From the NCBI RefSeq assembly GCF_020216885.1, contig NZ_JAIWON010000086.1, positions 1-10,000 on the forward strand: a DNA stretch of 10,000 nt. Reading direction: 5' to 3'. The number at the start of each line of letters is the position of its first letter. Position 1 is the stretch's first letter. This DNA comes from Zymomonas sp. Its GTDB lineage: Bacteria > Pseudomonadota > Alphaproteobacteria > Sphingomonadales > Sphingomonadaceae. The notes under the pieces were generated by a model that had not been told where the DNA came from, made no database searches, and worked only from the letters and a program-made list of their open reading frames with translations. The position numbers and the translations under genes are program-made. Positions 1 through 7,692 of this stretch are shown here, in pieces.

Positions 1-606
<606 letters not shown>

Positions 607-712
607 TTAAAATCTCCAACTAAGCATTATGTATTCTAAAAGAAAATGACATCATGCTAATTATAGTAAGTAAGCGTAAAACTGCGCCCAGCTATTAGGT
701 CAGAAAGAAATC

Positions 713-1000
713 TTAGCTGATAATGCCAAGAATATCGCTTTCCTTCATGATGAGGAGGTCTTCACCATCAACGCGAACTTCGGTGCCTGACCATTTACCG
801 AACAAAACCCGATCACCAGCTTTGACGTCCAAAGGAACGACTTTACCGTCTTCGCTATGGGTTCCGTTACCAGCTGCGATAACTTCGCCTTCCTGCGGCT
901 TTTCTTTGGCTGTATCAGGGATAATGATACCGCCAGCTGTCTTTTCTTCAGCAGCAACGCGACGGACTAAAACTCGATCATGTAGCGGACGAAAATTCAT
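713..1000 (-). CDS. groES: Co-chaperonin GroES (Hsp10)
   Basis: GroES is the heptameric lid that caps the GroEL chamber in the cytoplasm. The protein is 95 residues from the ATG at 998-1000, the usual family length. It begins [14 protein letters not shown], followed by the GroEL-binding mobile loop (about residues 16-34, [18 protein letters not shown]), then GEVIAAGNG and [14 protein letters not shown] of the beta-barrel core, and ends DILGIIS. The frame stays open upstream, giving a 121-residue version. I chose the internal ATG because it has an AAGGTGA Shine-Dalgarno at 1005-1011, it gives the family N-terminus, and the longer version would read through the CIRCE operator and the expected transcription start. 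It is the first gene of groES-groEL and is probably heat-induced through the promoter at 1077-1104. Confidence 0.98.
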   Translation of the reverse strand: MNFRPLHDRVLVRRVAAEEKTAGGIIIPDTAKEKPQEGEVIAAGNGTHSEDGKVVPLDVKAGDRVLFGKWSGTEVRVDGEDLLIMKESDILGIIS

Positions 1001-1004
1001 ATCT

Positions 1005-1011
1005 TCACCTT
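1005..1011 (-). promoter_or_regulatory. Ribosome binding site of groES
   Basis: AAGGTGA on the minus strand lies 4 nt before the ATG at 1000. It decides in favour of the 95-residue start over the upstream in-frame ATG at 1076-1078. Confidence 0.75.
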
Positions 1012-1041
1012 TTCCCTTGCGAAAACTAGGGGGAATTCCTG

Positions 1042-1068
1042 CTGGCACTCTCCCTTTAGAGGTGCCAA
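1042..1068. promoter_or_regulatory. CIRCE operator (HrcA binding site) upstream of groES
   Basis: The plus strand reads CTGGCACTC, a 9-nt spacer, then AGGTGCCAA. The CIRCE consensus is TTAGCACTC-N9-GAGTGCTAA. The arms match it at 7/9 and 6/9 positions, with the exact 9-nt spacer and the conserved GCAC/GTGC cores, and the differences are largely self-complementary (for example GGCAC paired with GTGCC). The element sits immediately downstream of the -10 box at 1077-1084, at or just after the expected transcription start, which is where HrcA represses groESL in other bacteria. Binding by HrcA is inferred. Confidence 0.88.
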
Positions 1069-1076
1069 TGACCCCC

Positions 1077-1104
1077 ATATGGGGTAGTATTTCGGGACGT
1101 CAAG
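1077..1104 (-). promoter_or_regulatory. Sigma-32 (RpoH) heat-shock promoter of groESL
   Basis: On the minus strand the -35 element is CTTGAC (1099-1104), followed by a 14-nt spacer and the -10 element CCCCATAT (1077-1084). The -10 agrees fully with the sigma-32 consensus CCCCATNT, the -35 carries the key CTTGA, and the spacing is in the normal range. Transcription would begin near 1069-1071, giving a leader of about 70 nt that contains the CIRCE element. Combined RpoH activation and HrcA repression of groESL is established for other alphaproteobacteria such as Caulobacter. Confidence 0.85.
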
Positions 1105-1350
1105 CTATCCCTCAAAAATTTTTATAAAAATTTGTTGTTTCATCTTTTTATAAAAATCTTCGCTTGTTTTTGCATATGATATCCCCGCTCAAATCTTACG
1201 GGTAAGGGCGTGAAATATATATTTTCGCCGTTTAAAATGTCATCCAAGTTCATCGCATTATCTGGCATTTGGTCTGATTAGACTGGCTATTCCGCTTGAC
1301 TCTTTATTTTATTAAGGCTCAGGCTCAACAAAAATAAATCATGAAATCAA
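1105..1350. other. Divergent intergenic region between the groESL promoter and sppA
   Basis: This AT-rich non-coding stretch contains two identical 12-bp palindromes, TTTTTATAAAAA, at 1119-1130 and 1145-1156. The sppA promoter must lie here, but I see no convincing -35/-10 pair. Candidates such as TATGAT at 1175-1180 or TTGACT at 1296-1301 lack a good partner. No RNA gene or terminator is recognisable. Confidence 0.5.
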
Positions 1351-1355
1351 AGGAG
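1351..1355 (+). promoter_or_regulatory. Ribosome binding site fixing the TTG start of sppA
   Basis: AGGAG, 8 nt before the TTG at 1364-1366, is a strong Shine-Dalgarno at ideal spacing. It supports this rare start codon. The nearby ATG at 1341 is in another frame. Confidence 0.8.
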
Positions 1356-1363
1356 CCAAAACG

Positions 1364-3277
1364 TTGAAATTACTGCGGCTATTCTGGAAAATGTTAGTTG
1401 GCATAAAAGATGTGCTGGCTCTCATACTACTCGTTTTATTTTTTGGCGCTATTTTTGTTGGTCTATGCCTAACCACCAAAAATGGTGCAATCTCAAGTCG
1501 CAATCTTGGCGCTGCATCCGCTGCGGACGGGGCGCTCCTCATTGATTTTTCAGGCAATCTTGTTGAAAAAACGGAAGGCACCAGTTTCCTTGATCTTATT
1601 CAGGATAACAACAATCAAAATGAAATCCTCTTAAGAGAGGTTGTCTATGGGTTGGAGCAGGCCGCCCGTAATCCTAAAATCAAAGCTGTTGTCCTTGATC
1701 TATCGGACTTTTCCGGTGGCGGACGTGCCGCGATCAGCGCAGTTGATAATGCTTTAGATAAGGTAAGAGCCGCTGGTAAACCTGTTCTTTCTTTTGCTGG
1801 TTTCTACAACGATGCCCGTTACCGCATTGCGGCTCATGGAACTGAAATCTGGTTACCTAATCTGGGTGAAGTCGCTTTATTGGGTGTCGGAGGAAATCAA
1901 CTTTACTATAAAGGCCTCTTGGATAAATTAGGTGTTGAAACCAAAATTTATCGGGTCGGCCGCTTTAAATCCTTTGTCGAACCCTTTACGCGCACCGAAC
2001 AATCCCCAGATGCCAAAGCTGCCAATCAGGCCTTGGCTAATTCTCTATGGCAGACGACCCTTCAAGATATAGCTCATGCCCGCCCCAAGGCACATGTCGC
2101 TGAATGGGCTCTTAATCCAACAAGCTTTTTAAAGAGTGGTCATAGCTTCGCGGAATTAGCACAATCTGCAGGTATGATTGACCATATCGGTAATGCGATA
2201 GACTTCGGAAATCGGGTTGCTTCTCTTGTGGGCAAAGACAAACAACCTGGAAGTTTTAAGGCTGTTTCCCTCGCTTCTTTCATTGGCGCCAATCCACCGT
2301 CTTCTGCGGGTAGTGCTATCGGGGTTATAACTGTTTCTGGCGAAATTGTTGACGACGAAACTCGATCGGGTCAGGTAAGCGGCTCCACTATTTCTTCCCT
2401 CATTTTAGATACTTTGGCAAAAGGCGATATCAAAGCCTTGGTTGTGAGAGTAGATTCACCTGGTGGTTCAGTCTCTGCTGCTGAGCAAATGCGCTCCGCT
2501 ATCCTTGCTGCCAAAGCCAAAGGTTTACCTGTCATCGTTTCGATGGGGTCAGTTGCCGCTTCCGGCGGTTATTGGATATCGACGCCAGCCGATAAAATCT
2601 TTGCGGATCCATCCACAATCACCGGTTCGATTGGCGTCTTTTCACTGATTCCGACCTTTCAGCAAACGCTACACAAGATTGGCCTTTCTGCTGATGGGGT
2701 CAAAACAACCCCCCTTTCCGGCCAGCCAGATGTCTTCCGTGGCACGACGCCTGAATTTGATCAGCTCATGCAATTTGGAGTTGATACCGTTTATGATCGC
2801 TTTACTTCAATTGTAGCCTCATCAAGACATCTACCTTTGGACAAGGTGCGTGAAATTGCCGAAGGGCGCGTTTGGTCTGGTGTAGATGCCAAGAAAATAG
2901 GTCTTGTCGATCAGTATGGTTCTTTACAAGACGCTGTTACCGAAGCTGCGAAAAGAGCTCATCTTGACCCTACCCATACGCATATGCAGTTTATTGATGA
3001 AGAGCCGTCTTTTGTTGAGATGATCTTAAAAAATCTGTTTCAGCATCAGGCTTCAGACGCCAAAATAGTAGCCCGTAATCCTAATATCGACGCTTATGGT
3101 TCTATGGCGGGCAACAGTCAGGCGCAACTGGTTCGGATAGTTGCTGCAATAAGGGGCGTAGCGCAGACTTCTACAATGCAGGCTCGCTGCTTGGAATGTG
3201 CTGTTGATGTTAAACCAACCTCTCAAGACCGCCATCTTGCCGATCGTTTGATTACACAAACGGCGCTACGACCCTAA
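1364..3277 (+). CDS. sppA: Signal peptide peptidase SppA, long (67-kDa) type
   Basis: SppA is a membrane-anchored serine protease that degrades cleaved signal peptides, acting on the periplasmic side of the inner membrane. The protein is 637 residues (E. coli SppA is 618). An N-terminal membrane anchor spans about residues 13-36. The N-terminal S49 repeat carries the catalytic lysine, Lys202, in GRFKSFVEPFTR. The C-terminal S49 repeat holds VRVDSPGGSVSAAE (361-374) and the nucleophile Ser400 in VAASGGYWISTPAD, then TGSIGVF (420-426). This is the Ser/Lys dyad arrangement of E. coli SppA (Lys209 and Ser409). Past the protease core, a tail from about residue 560 ends with CLEC (609-612), a CxxC of unknown role. 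The start is TTG with a strong AGGAG. The gene appears monocistronic, since an intrinsic terminator follows. Confidence 0.96.
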   Translation: MKLLRLFWKMLVGIKDVLALILLVLFFGAIFVGLCLTTKNGAISSRNLGAASAADGALLIDFSGNLVEKTEGTSFLDLIQDNNNQNEILLREVVYGLEQAARNPKIKAVVLDLSDFSGGGRAAISAVDNALDKVRAAGKPVLSFAGFYNDARYRIAAHGTEIWLPNLGEVALLGVGGNQLYYKGLLDKLGVETKIYRVGRFKSFVEPFTRTEQSPDAKAANQALANSLWQTTLQDIAHARPKAHVAEWALNPTSFLKSGHSFAELAQSAGMIDHIGNAIDFGNRVASLVGKDKQPGSFKAVSLASFIGANPPSSAGSAIGVITVSGEIVDDETRSGQVSGSTISSLILDTLAKGDIKALVVRVDSPGGSVSAAEQMRSAILAAKAKGLPVIVSMGSVAASGGYWISTPADKIFADPSTITGSIGVFSLIPTFQQTLHKIGLSADGVKTTPLSGQPDVFRGTTPEFDQLMQFGVDTVYDRFTSIVASSRHLPLDKVREIAEGRVWSGVDAKKIGLVDQYGSLQDAVTEAAKRAHLDPTHTHMQFIDEEPSFVEMILKNLFQHQASDAKIVARNPNIDAYGSMAGNSQAQLVRIVAAIRGVAQTSTMQARCLECAVDVKPTSQDRHLADRLITQTALRP

Positions 3278-3305
3278 GATATTTGCTCCGATTTTACCTT
3301 AACAT

Positions 3306-3338
3306 AAAAAGGCAGAGGATTTTTCTCTGCCTTTTTTT
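3306..3338 (+). terminator. Rho-independent terminator of sppA
   Basis: A perfect 7-bp stem GGCAGAG / CTCTGCC (3311-3317 and 3325-3331) has a 7-nt loop. It is preceded by five A and followed by seven T, which can extend the stem. It lies 28 bp after the sppA stop. The A-tract on the left means it could also work weakly in the other direction, but no gene ends there. Confidence 0.93.
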
Positions 3339-3445
3339 ATCTCCGATACAATGCTAAATCGGTTTTCAATTAGGCTGTAATGCCACATGCTTAAATCAGT
3401 TCGCTTTGTGTCCGGTTATTCTCGGTAATTTATTCCTGTATAGAC

Positions 3446-3482
3446 TTGCCTAAATGCGCTTTTCATAGAATAATTTAGGCAA
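3446..3482. promoter_or_regulatory. Perfect 10-bp inverted repeat upstream of ubiTU
   Basis: TTGCCTAAAT (3446-3455) is repeated as its exact reverse complement ATTTAGGCAA (3473-3482) across a 17-nt spacer, ending 26 nt before the ubiTU ATG. A weak -10-like TATAGA lies just before it at 3439-3444, so the repeat may overlap the transcription start or form a leader hairpin. A short T-run follows at 3485-3489. It could be an operator for a dimeric regulator or an attenuating hairpin. It does not match the FNR box TTGAT-N4-ATCAA. Confidence 0.5.
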
Positions 3483-3508
3483 TATTTTTAAAGGCTGAAT
3501 TCGTATTT

Positions 3509-5254
3509 ATGGATGCCTCCACTTTATCTTTTCGCGATACGTCGTCGTCAGCACGATCTTTCCCCTTTCTTTCTATGTCAGCAGAGAGACAAGATCTCTT
3601 TTTCTCATTGGCCTTGACGGCATTACCGCGGCCAATGATTACGCCTTTATGCAGGATAATAGTTGCACGACTAGAACATCGCGTTCCCGGTTTGAAAGAG
3701 CGACTGCGCCCACTGGATGGCAAAACCGTTTTTATTCAGCCGAAAGATTTAACGGTTGGCTTTTTGTTATCTATTTCCAATGGTCATCCTCATTTAACAG
3801 CGATTTCTCCTGAATCTTTGTCGAACAAGGTAGAGATGGATGCGCGTTTAGAAGCCTCACTCGAAGTCTTTTTTCATTTGCTTCATGGTGAGAGTGATGG
3901 GGATGCCCTTTTCTTTTCACGCGATTTGAAAGTGGACGGCGATATGTCTGTCGTTGTTGCGCTTAGAAATGCGATGGATGGTCTTGGAGAAGATCTGCTC
4001 AAAGATGTTTTCACGCTGCCACGGCCTTTCCGCAGCATGTTTAGCCAAGCCGGTGGCGTAGCCAATCGCTGTCTCGATCGAATAATCGACCCTTTTTTAA
4101 AGAAAACAGCAAAACTGGAAAATCGCCTCTCAAAAATGCAGGCTGAAATTGATGCCTTGCGTCACAAAGAAGAGGGTAGTCCGTTAAAGGTCGTCCATAA
4201 TTCTATCAAAAAAGACCAAGAGAATAACGCTGATCTTAGTGAAACGGCCAAAAATGCGATAGAGTTATTGGCACCTGCCGGAACGCCTGCCGCTTTAAGG
4301 TCAGCGATTGATGCTGGTGCCAATGCTGTTTATCTCGGTTTCCGAGATGAGACGAATGCCCGTAATTATCCCGGCTTAAACTTCACTCGGGAAGATTTGA
4401 AAGAAGGGATCGAATACGCGCATCAAAGAGGGCGGCGTGTTCATGTCGCGATCAATACTTATGCGGCTGCTGGACATATGGATTCATGGTATAAGGCCAT
4501 TGATACAGCCGCAGAATTAGGGGCTGATGCCCTTATCATGGCTGATATGGGATTGCTCTCTTATGCCAGCCAGCATTACCCTCATTTGTCGCGGCATCTT
4601 TCGGTTCAGGCAGGGGCATCGACCCCTGCGGCGATTCAGTTCTACTATGAAATGTTTGGTATTAACCGCATGGTTTTACCAAGAATGTTTACGCTTGATG
4701 AAATCGCGGCTTTAAAAGAGAAAGTGCCGATCGAAATCGAGACCTTTATTTTCGGTAGCTTATCTCCGATGTCCGAAGGGCGCTGTGCGCTTTCAGCCTA
4801 TGCGACGGGTCGTTCTCCTAATCTTTGCGGCGTTTGCTCTCCAGCGGAACATGTCCGTTACAAGAATGAAGAGGGTGTTCTTATTTCGCAGCTTGGCGAT
4901 TTTGTGATCAATCGTTTTGGAAAAGATGAAGCCGCAGGATATCCGACCCTTTGTAAGGGACGCTATATCCCGAAAGGGGGTGAAGCCTCTTATCTTTTTG
5001 AAAAACCGGAATGCCTGAACGCCGCTGAATATATTGCCAGCCTCAGGGCGGCAGGGGTCACTTCTTTTAAAATCGAAGGTCGGCAGCGTAGCCGTTTTTA
5101 TACCACAGAAGTTGTTTCCTGTTTTCGTGCGCTTCTTGATGCCGAAGCATCAGGTAAATCTGCTGACAGTTTACCCGATGTTTTGAATAGGTTACGTGAT
5201 TTGGCCGAGGGGGGCGAAGAAACCCGCGGAGCATACCGGAAAGGGTGGCGATGA
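3509..5254 (+). CDS. ubiTU: UbiT-UbiU fusion for O2-independent ubiquinone biosynthesis
   Basis: This 581-residue protein joins two proteins that are separate in E. coli. Residues about 30-200 match UbiT (SCP2-type lipid carrier), most clearly DALFFSRDLKVDGDMSVV (132-149). Residues about 197-222 look like a charged coiled coil, followed by a polar linker. Residues 250-581 match UbiU over its full length: IELLAPAG, NARNYPGLNFT, HVAINTYA, GADALIMADMG, MSEGRCALSAY, YPTLCKGRY, KIEGRQRS. UbiU with UbiV forms the Fe-S, prephenate-linked hydroxylation system used without O2, and UbiT is needed alongside them. Expected Fe-S ligands are present at Cys426, Cys443 and Cys482, but the first is Ser419, with an extra Cys440. 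No in-frame start or Shine-Dalgarno lies at the junction. The ATG has only a weak upstream AAGG, so Met23 is an alternative start. The function is cytoplasmic and inferred from homology. Confidence 0.92.
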   Translation: MDASTLSFRDTSSSARSFPFLSMSAERQDLFFSLALTALPRPMITPLCRIIVARLEHRVPGLKERLRPLDGKTVFIQPKDLTVGFLLSISNGHPHLTAISPESLSNKVEMDARLEASLEVFFHLLHGESDGDALFFSRDLKVDGDMSVVVALRNAMDGLGEDLLKDVFTLPRPFRSMFSQAGGVANRCLDRIIDPFLKKTAKLENRLSKMQAEIDALRHKEEGSPLKVVHNSIKKDQENNADLSETAKNAIELLAPAGTPAALRSAIDAGANAVYLGFRDETNARNYPGLNFTREDLKEGIEYAHQRGRRVHVAINTYAAAGHMDSWYKAIDTAAELGADALIMADMGLLSYASQHYPHLSRHLSVQAGASTPAAIQFYYEMFGINRMVLPRMFTLDEIAALKEKVPIEIETFIFGSLSPMSEGRCALSAYATGRSPNLCGVCSPAEHVRYKNEEGVLISQLGDFVINRFGKDEAAGYPTLCKGRYIPKGGEASYLFEKPECLNAAEYIASLRAAGVTSFKIEGRQRSRFYTTEVVSCFRALLDAEASGKSADSLPDVLNRLRDLAEGGEETRGAYRKGWR

Positions 5255-6204
5255 GTAGTTCTACTAGCGATCATTTGTCTTTAGGCGCGGTTATGTTCCC
5301 GTGGCCTGCTAAGATGTTACGGGATTTCTATTTTCGTATTGCCGATGAAGGCGATGTAGATAGCGTTTACCTAGGCGAGGTCATCTGCTCCAAGCGCTCG
5401 CCTTTCTTAAAACACTATTTGCCGGAAATTACGGATCGTCTTACAAAAGGTGGTAAGAAAATCGTTTTTTCTTCTATGGCCTTGGTCGGAACCGCTGATG
5501 AAGTCAGGGAGATGGAAGAGCTGGTCGAAAAGACCGATGGGCTTATCGAGGCAAATGATGTTAGCCTTGTGCGTTTATTACAGGGCAAGCCTCATCATTT
5601 GGGGCCTTTTGTTAATATCTATAACGAAGGCGCGCTTGATTTCTTAACGCGTTTAGGGGCTGAAAAGGCTTGCTTAAATCCTGAATTACCCGCCACGGTT
5701 ATCAAAGAACTCGCCCAGAAAAGCACTATTCCTTTAGAGGTAATTGTTTTTGGGCGATTACCTATTTCTATTTCTGCTCGTTGCTTTGATGCCCGCGCTA
5801 AAGGCCGAACAAAAGATAATTGTCGTTTGGCTTGTCTCCATCATCGGGATGGCTTGACGATCAGTACTCTCGAAAATCAGCCTTTTTTAACGGTCAATGG
5901 TATGCAAACTCTGACCTATGGTTGTGGTAATTTAATTCAGGCTATTCCTGAATTACAGCAGGCTGGAATACACAGTTTCCGCTTGTCGCCTCAGTCAGGC
6001 GATATGGTCGCAACGGCTTCGCTGTTTAGAAAATGTTTGGCAGGTCAAATTGATGCGACAGAAGCAAGCACGCTTTTGGCAAGCTATCATCCTGAAATGC
6101 CGGGTTTTGCCAATGGTTTTCTCTATGGCCAACCGGGACATAAATTTATCACGGACGGCCCCGTTTTAAATCCGGCACCCCTCAAAAAGACAGAGAGTGC
6201 TTGA
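5251..6204 (+). CDS. ubiV: UbiV, Fe-S partner of UbiU in O2-independent ubiquinone hydroxylation
   Basis: This U32 peptidase-family protein pairs with UbiU to hydroxylate the ubiquinone ring in the absence of oxygen. It is 317 residues from the ATG at 5251 (E. coli UbiV is about 292). The four Fe-S cysteines of UbiV are all recognisable: one in GEVICSKRSPF, one in SISARCFDA, and two in NCRLAC, the last three in the pattern C-X12-C-X3-C (C46, C178, C191, C195 in this numbering). The gene overlaps ubiTU by ATGA, typical of translational coupling, with AAAGGG 5 nt upstream. A GTG two codons earlier (5245) lies inside that Shine-Dalgarno and is less likely. It converges with the next gene across 12 bp. 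Identification rests on family motifs and the neighbouring ubiTU. Confidence 0.93.
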   Translation: MSSSTSDHLSLGAVMFPWPAKMLRDFYFRIADEGDVDSVYLGEVICSKRSPFLKHYLPEITDRLTKGGKKIVFSSMALVGTADEVREMEELVEKTDGLIEANDVSLVRLLQGKPHHLGPFVNIYNEGALDFLTRLGAEKACLNPELPATVIKELAQKSTIPLEVIVFGRLPISISARCFDARAKGRTKDNCRLACLHHRDGLTISTLENQPFLTVNGMQTLTYGCGNLIQAIPELQQAGIHSFRLSPQSGDMVATASLFRKCLAGQIDATEASTLLASYHPEMPGFANGFLYGQPGHKFITDGPVLNPAPLKKTESA

Positions 6205-6216
6205 TCAAAGACGCGT

Positions 6217-7692
6217 TTATGACTTCCTGTCGGGTAATTTTTGACTGTATTCAAAAATAAGCCGATGCAATCCGGCAGGAGTCAAATCTTCCTCATTATC
6301 TTGGGGCGGTGTTATAATGCCTTCTTCATCAAAACAGAGCAAAACATAAGGTGTATATCGCTCAGGCGTTGGCACACTAATTTCAGGAATACTAGGTCTA
6401 TGATCTCCAAAAAAGGCAATAACAGCCCGTTTTTTTGCCTTTTTGAAATAGGATACTAACCCACCCAACATTTTATCGCTATTTTCTGCATGACGAATAT
6501 AGGAAAGAAGCAAGGCTTCCGGTGTCGCTTTACCATCAGCATCCCAAGGGCCATGATTTTCCATCGTTACCGTATAAATAAAGGTTGGATGCTGATTTCC
6601 TTCTATAATCTCTATGATCTTTTTACCTAAAGTTACATCATCGACATAGCGTTGTCCTGCTTTTGGTGATGAAAAATAGTCTAGACCGATTAAACGAGAG
6701 AACCCTGCCAAAGGCATAATATCGTCACGGTTATAAAAACGCATATCATGCGGATGGACAAAAAATGACTGATAGCCATAATGCTGCAAACGCGCGGATA
6801 AGGCGTAAGTCATTTCTTTTTTGGCGGTCATGAAAGGATCGAATTGGCGAAAGCCGAGGTCGTCGTCTTCTCTTCCAAATAACACGCCATATTCTGTCCG
6901 CATGGTATAGGCACCAAAACCGTTGACGTGTAATTTACCGCTTTTCCATGCCCATTTTTGCGCTTCTTTCAGGGCAGGCAAGGGGGCTCTTGTGCCTTCT
7001 GGGACAAGATGGGCTGGGTCCATAAAGGACTCACATTGAATAACCAGAATAATTTCGGGTTTTCTCGATAAATCTAATTCTTCTTCACGCTCTTCTTGGA
7101 AATTTAAAGGCGTTGGATCGGGACTTCCTCGCCATCTTTGCCAATAGAGAAATAGAACCGCAATCATGCCTAATTTTTTTGAATCTTTTTCTAAAGACGG
7201 CTCTATGGCTAAATGATTGAAAAGAGGTGTTTTCAAAGCAAAATACAAAAACAAACCATCGAGCGCAAAAAGCAGAAAACCTCTTAAGTGGGCTGAAAAT
7301 TGTCTATTATTGAAAATAATAAAAAACAAAATTAGAATAGGTGTTACCGTGGCCAGCAACCAACAGGTTAAAGAAGAAAGCGCTGTTAAATAAAATCGGG
7401 GATGACGTGCGACAGAAACCAAAACTAAAAAATCGGAGAAAATTAAAGGCTCTCCAAGCATTTTATATTTTGTATTTGAAATAGCGGTTAAAGCTGACTG
7501 TAATGATAAAGTTATAATGGATGATAATAAAGGATTACCTGTTAAGAACAGAAATAGACTATAGGCTGCTGTGACGACACCGCTATGAAGGATAAGACCG
7601 CTGCTGCTTCTTCTACCATAAGGTAGGGCGTAATGGTCTATAACAAAGCTTATAATAAGGGTTACTGCCAAAAACAGTAGGTCATTTATCAC
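6217..7692 (-). CDS. LtaS-like membrane sulfatase / phosphoglycerol transferase family protein
   Basis: This is a 491-residue inner-membrane protein. The N-terminal half (about 2-186) has several hydrophobic segments, for example 3-20, 37-52, 55-70, 83-96, 103-128, 138-153 and 173-184. The C-terminal half (about 212-440) is an alkaline-phosphatase/sulfatase-fold domain, expected in the periplasm. Visible metal and catalytic motifs are Glu221 in VIQCESF, the probable nucleophile Thr263 in AYTMRTEYGVLFG, His380 in MENHGPW, and Asp430-His431 in FFGDHRPS. This matches the LtaS/OpgB group, which moves phosphoglycerol or similar phospho-groups onto envelope glycans or lipids. The substrate here is unknown. 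The start is GTG with a distant AAGG (spacing about 12 nt), so it is somewhat uncertain. The gene is divergent from the KpsS-like gene, suggesting surface-polysaccharide decoration. It looks more AT-rich than its neighbours, especially in the membrane part. Confidence 0.85.
   Translation of the reverse strand: MINDLLFLAVTLIISFVIDHYALPYGRRSSSGLILHSGVVTAAYSLFLFLTGNPLLSSIITLSLQSALTAISNTKYKMLGEPLIFSDFLVLVSVARHPRFYLTALSSLTCWLLATVTPILILFFIIFNNRQFSAHLRGFLLFALDGLFLYFALKTPLFNHLAIEPSLEKDSKKLGMIAVLFLYWQRWRGSPDPTPLNFQEEREEELDLSRKPEIILVIQCESFMDPAHLVPEGTRAPLPALKEAQKWAWKSGKLHVNGFGAYTMRTEYGVLFGREDDDLGFRQFDPFMTAKKEMTYALSARLQHYGYQSFFVHPHDMRFYNRDDIMPLAGFSRLIGLDYFSSPKAGQRYVDDVTLGKKIIEIIEGNQHPTFIYTVTMENHGPWDADGKATPEALLLSYIRHAENSDKMLGGLVSYFKKAKKRAVIAFFGDHRPSIPEISVPTPERYTPYVLLCFDEEGIITPPQDNEEDLTPAGLHRLIFEYSQKLPDRKS

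Noticed and set aside
713..1078. Longer 121-residue GroES with 26 extra N-terminal residues
   Set aside because: It would translate the CIRCE operator and begin upstream of the expected transcription start. The internal ATG has a good Shine-Dalgarno and gives the conserved family N-terminus.
3339..3508. FNR-type box upstream of ubiTU
   Set aside because: I looked for TTGAT-N4-ATCAA because the pathway is anaerobic and found no acceptable match. The inverted repeat at 3446-3482 has a different sequence and spacing.
5245..5250. GTG at 5245 as the start of ubiV
   Set aside because: It lies within or directly at the Shine-Dalgarno. The ATG at 5251 has correct spacing and forms the ATGA overlap with ubiTU.
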